A stretch of 64,000 bases of DNA from Thiosocius sp963719025 (GTDB lineage Bacteria; Pseudomonadota; Gammaproteobacteria; Chromatiales; Chromatiaceae), in NCBI GenBank assembly GCA_963719025.1, contig CAVRBK010000037.1:4947-68946 (forward strand), read 5' to 3'. Shown here one piece after another: positions 61,754 through 64,000 of the stretch (its first letter is position 1; every line of letters begins with the position of its first letter). The notes below the pieces were generated by a model that worked only from the letters and a program-made list of their open reading frames with translations, made no database searches and was not told where the DNA came from. A program made the translations under genes and the position numbers.

Positions 61754-63442
61754 TCAGAAGTAATACAGCACCAGCGACAGACCGAGCAAGGCGGCCACCC
61801 AGATCACCATGCTGCCGGTCGGCCACGAACGCGCCAGCATGCCCTGCGGTCCATGGTGCTCGTAGAGTTTGCCGATCACGCCGCGCACACCGGCCAGCAC
61901 GCTTTCCTCCTGAGCCTTGCGCGCCTCGCTGGTGCGCCCCGTGAACTCGTTGCCGATCTCTTTCAGGAACTTGCGGTAGAACCAGTCGAAATCGAGGCTG
62001 ATGGTCAGGGTCCGCCGCATCTGCTTGAGCATCACGAAAAACGCGAAGCCGGCGAACAGCAGCAGTTGCAGCTGGGTGACCAGGTGGTCCACGGTATATG
62101 GCTGGTAGTCGACCGGGTGCGGCAGGATTGCATACAGCGGGTCGGGGTAGATACCCAGTCCGAGGCAGAAGAACGAGAACAGCCACATCGCCAGTTGCAG
62201 GTTGCGCGGGGGTTCCGCCGGCCGCAAGCCGGAGTCCTTCTGGAAGAAAACGAACCAGGGGAACTTGATGCCGGCATGCAGGAAGACCCCGGCCGAGGCG
62301 GCCAGCAGCAGCAGCCAGACCAGCAACATGCCCTCGTTGGCAGCCGCCTGGGTCTCCAGCGACTTGGTCACGAAGCCCGATGTGAACGGGAACGCCGAGA
62401 TTGCCAGCGCGCCGACGATGCCGTGGAACGCGGTCATCGGCATACTCTGGAACAGGCCGCCGAGATCGGTGCATTTGCGCCTCCCGGTCATCATCAGGAC
62501 GCTGCCGGCGGACATCAGCAGCAGCGCCTTGTAGATGATATGGGCAAACGCGTGCGCGGCCGCGCCGTTGAGCGCCATCGGCGTGCCGATCCCGATCGCC
62601 GCGACCATGAAACCGACCTGGTTGATGATGCTGTATGCCAGGATGCGCCGCATGTCGTTTTCGAGCAGCGCATAGATGATGCCGTAGAACACCATGTACA
62701 GGCCGATCGGAACCAGCACATCGGCGCCGGGAAAACCGACCAGCAGCGTGAACACGGCGGTCTTGGTGGTAAATGCGGACAGGAACACGGTGCCGCTCGG
62801 GCTCGCCTCCGGGTAGGCATCGGCGATCCAGGCCGACAGCGGCGGGGCGCCGGCGTTGACCAGGAAACCGATCAGTATCAGTATCGTGGCAACGGAATCG
62901 GGCTGCATCGGACCGAACGTGAGCGAGCCCGTTTCGACCACGTGGGCGACGATCCCGGCCATCAGCACCACGCCGCCGAGCAGGTGCACCAGCAGGTAAC
63001 GCAGGCCGGCGCCGTAGGCGCCCGCGGTTCCGGCCGACCAGACCACCAGGGTCGAGCCCAGCGCCATCATTTCCCAGAATACGAACAGGGTCAGCAGGTC
63101 GCCGGCGAAGGTCACGCCGATCGCCGAACCCGCGTACACGAAGGCCGCGGTCAGCTCGGTGGTGCTGGCCTGTCGATGGGCATACAGCCCGCCGGCGAAC
63201 GCCATGATGGAGAACACGGTCGCGAACAGGCGTCCCTCGGCGCTGGAGCGGACCGGTTCCAGGGTGTAGTCGAGGAACGCCACCTGTACCGAGGCATCGG
63301 CGGGGATGCCCCATACCGCCGCCAGGGTGAGCAGGGGCAGCCCGAGCAACGGCCACAGGCGATGGCGCTCGCCGAGCAGCGGGATCAGGACGGCGCCGAG
63401 GACGAGTATCAGGCCCGGCGGAAACGCCAGCTCACTCGTCAT
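61754..63442 (-). CDS. Mrp/NuoL-type proton-conducting antiporter subunit D
   Basis: 562 residues with about 14 membrane helices. The proton-conducting transporter core reads FAGDLLTLFVFWEMMALGST, YLLVHLLGGVVLMAGIVAHV, NAGAPPLSAWIADAYPEASP, SGTVFLSAFTTKTAVFTLLV, ILAYSIINQVGFMVAAIGIG and HAFAHIIYKALLLMSAGSVL. The conserved Glu in helix 5 (FWEMM) and Lys in TTKT are present. It overlaps the small subunit gene by about 11 bp. Whether it moves Na+, K+ or serves inorganic carbon uptake is open. Intact. Confidence 0.85.
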   Translation of the reverse strand: MTSELAFPPGLILVLGAVLIPLLGERHRLWPLLGLPLLTLAAVWGIPADASVQVAFLDYTLEPVRSSAEGRLFATVFSIMAFAGGLYAHRQASTTELTAAFVYAGSAIGVTFAGDLLTLFVFWEMMALGSTLVVWSAGTAGAYGAGLRYLLVHLLGGVVLMAGIVAHVVETGSLTFGPMQPDSVATILILIGFLVNAGAPPLSAWIADAYPEASPSGTVFLSAFTTKTAVFTLLVGFPGADVLVPIGLYMVFYGIIYALLENDMRRILAYSIINQVGFMVAAIGIGTPMALNGAAAHAFAHIIYKALLLMSAGSVLMMTGRRKCTDLGGLFQSMPMTAFHGIVGALAISAFPFTSGFVTKSLETQAAANEGMLLVWLLLLAASAGVFLHAGIKFPWFVFFQKDSGLRPAEPPRNLQLAMWLFSFFCLGLGIYPDPLYAILPHPVDYQPYTVDHLVTQLQLLLFAGFAFFVMLKQMRRTLTISLDFDWFYRKFLKEIGNEFTGRTSEARKAQEESVLAGVRGVIGKLYEHHGPQGMLARSWPTGSMVIWVAALLGLSLVLYYF

Positions 63443-63728
63443 AGTAGGTGTCCTTGCGTTTCAGAAAGATGCCCAGCACCTTCGCCGCGGCGACCATGCC
63501 GGCACAGGTCAGGAATCCGTACCAGGCGAAGAATCCGAAACCGGTGTCCAGGGCGAAGTCACTGTCGGCGATGTGCGGGTGATGCTCGATAAAGAACTCG
63601 GGCAGCAGCGCCAGTAGCAGCACGGCGATCTGGATCATCCACAACCTCGGCAGGTTCTCGGGACGGTACAGCCAGTGCGTCTTGCCGCTCTTCTCGGCCG
63701 GCTTCTTGTCGTCTGCCAAATCTGTCAT
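63432..63728 (-). CDS. Small membrane protein of the antiporter operon
   Basis: 98 residues from ATG 63728. A charged cytoplasmic start (MTDLADDKKPAEKSGKTHWL) is followed by two membrane helices (IQIAVLLLALLPEFF; GFFAWYGFLTCAGMVAAAKV) and LKRKDTYYDE. It overlaps both neighbours (ATGA upstream). Small two-helix proteins of this type sit between subunit D genes in Mrp-like operons of marine and sulfur-oxidising proteobacteria. No named family is assigned. Confidence 0.7.
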   Translation of the reverse strand: MTDLADDKKPAEKSGKTHWLYRPENLPRLWMIQIAVLLLALLPEFFIEHHPHIADSDFALDTGFGFFAWYGFLTCAGMVAAAKVLGIFLKRKDTYYDE

Positions 63729-64000
63729 GTGCCCACCATCTGCCTGACCAGCGACAAGGGGATGTCCGGGAAGAAGAACACCAGGATCGTCAACGAGGCG
63801 GTGGCGCCCAAGGCCAGTACGATCGGGAGCGGGGCCTCGCCGTGGCTCGGCGGCGTCTCCGACGGATCTTCCGGCTTGAAGAAGGCCGCGTACGCGATCG
63901 GCATGAAATACGCGGTGTTGAGCACCGTAGAGAGGATGATCGCGGCGAGCGCGATCAGCTGTTCCGCCTGGATCGCGCCGCTGAGCAGGTACCATTTCGA
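63725..64000 (-). CDS. Second Mrp/NuoN-type antiporter subunit (partial, N-terminus outside window)
   Basis: The C-terminal 91 residues, open to the window edge: SKWYLLSGAIQAEQLIALAA, IILSTVLNTAYFMPIAYAAF, LVFFFPDIPLSLVRQMVGT. SKWYLLSGA and the NTAYFMPIAYAAF helix are typical of the late helices of MrpD/NuoN-type subunits. The stop overlaps the start of the small membrane protein. Confidence 0.75.
   Translation of the reverse strand, partial: SKWYLLSGAIQAEQLIALAAIILSTVLNTAYFMPIAYAAFFKPEDPSETPPSHGEAPLPIVLALGATASLTILVFFFPDIPLSLVRQMVGT

Noticed and set aside
61853..63592. A 579-codon rightward open frame opposite the antiporter gene
   Set aside because: The translation is His/Gln/Arg-rich low complexity, and the leftward frame is a well-conserved transporter subunit.

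Overview
The window looks like the chromosome of a GC-rich gammaproteobacterium with polar-type flagella, possibly from a sulfur-oxidising (Chromatiales-like) lineage. The evidence is the flgMN/flgA/cheV-cheR/flgBCDEFGHIJKL layout known from Pseudomonas and Vibrio, sigma54 and sigma28 promoters in front of flagellar genes, the gammaproteobacterial ypjD-ffh-rpsP-rimM-trmD-rplS block, FimV, and an OmpA protein with a Gly/Tyr/Asn-rich part that resembles sulfur globule proteins. The taxonomic placement is inference only.

Layout. 0-3 kb: a tripartite efflux system (adaptor plus outer-membrane lipoprotein), a TauE/SafE-like exporter and tRNA-Arg(CCT). 2.9-4 kb: a REP-associated transposase between its own REP repeats. 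4-18 kb: flgN, flgM, flgA, cheV, cheR and flgB to flgL. 18-20 kb: small membrane proteins. 20-28.4 kb: an integron-type gene cassette array without an integrase in view. It has nine attC-like sites, five toxin-antitoxin pairs (AbrB-Doc, CcdAB, two ParDE, BrnTA), an Mrr nuclease, a GNAT enzyme, VOC proteins, an IS element inserted at an attC edge, and a chimeric wreck at the far end. 28.6-46.8 kb: two blocks of nonulosonic (legionaminic/sialic type) acid genes (neuA-, ptmE- and neuD-like; neuC- and neuB-like; legB) and a Maf-type flagellin glycosyltransferase. Between them lie a repeat-rich OmpA protein, a CHAD-ParA pair, a GMC dehydrogenase pair and fimV. 46.8-56 kb: five flagellins (two leftward, three rightward), fliW, flaG, fliD, fliS and fliT. 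56-61.7 kb: ypjD, ffh, an OmpA/MotB-like gene, a DUF2452 gene, rpsP, rimM, trmD and rplS. 61.7-64 kb: Mrp/NuoL-type antiporter subunits.

How the parts fit. Most of the window serves one job: building, decorating and controlling a flagellum. FlgM, FlgN, FliS, FliT and FliW control secretion and timing. The nonulosonate genes and Maf would glycosylate flagellin. The tandem rightward flagellins have a conserved two-hairpin leader in which a CTCC element could pair with the Shine-Dalgarno sequence. This is the most interesting unexplained signal in the window.

Caution on quality. More than 50 single-base frameshifts are spread over about 25 genes, including the normally essential ffh and trmD. 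They are most simply explained by consensus errors in the assembly, so broken flagellar genes here should not be taken as pseudogenes. They are annotated as CDS over their full reconstructed span.
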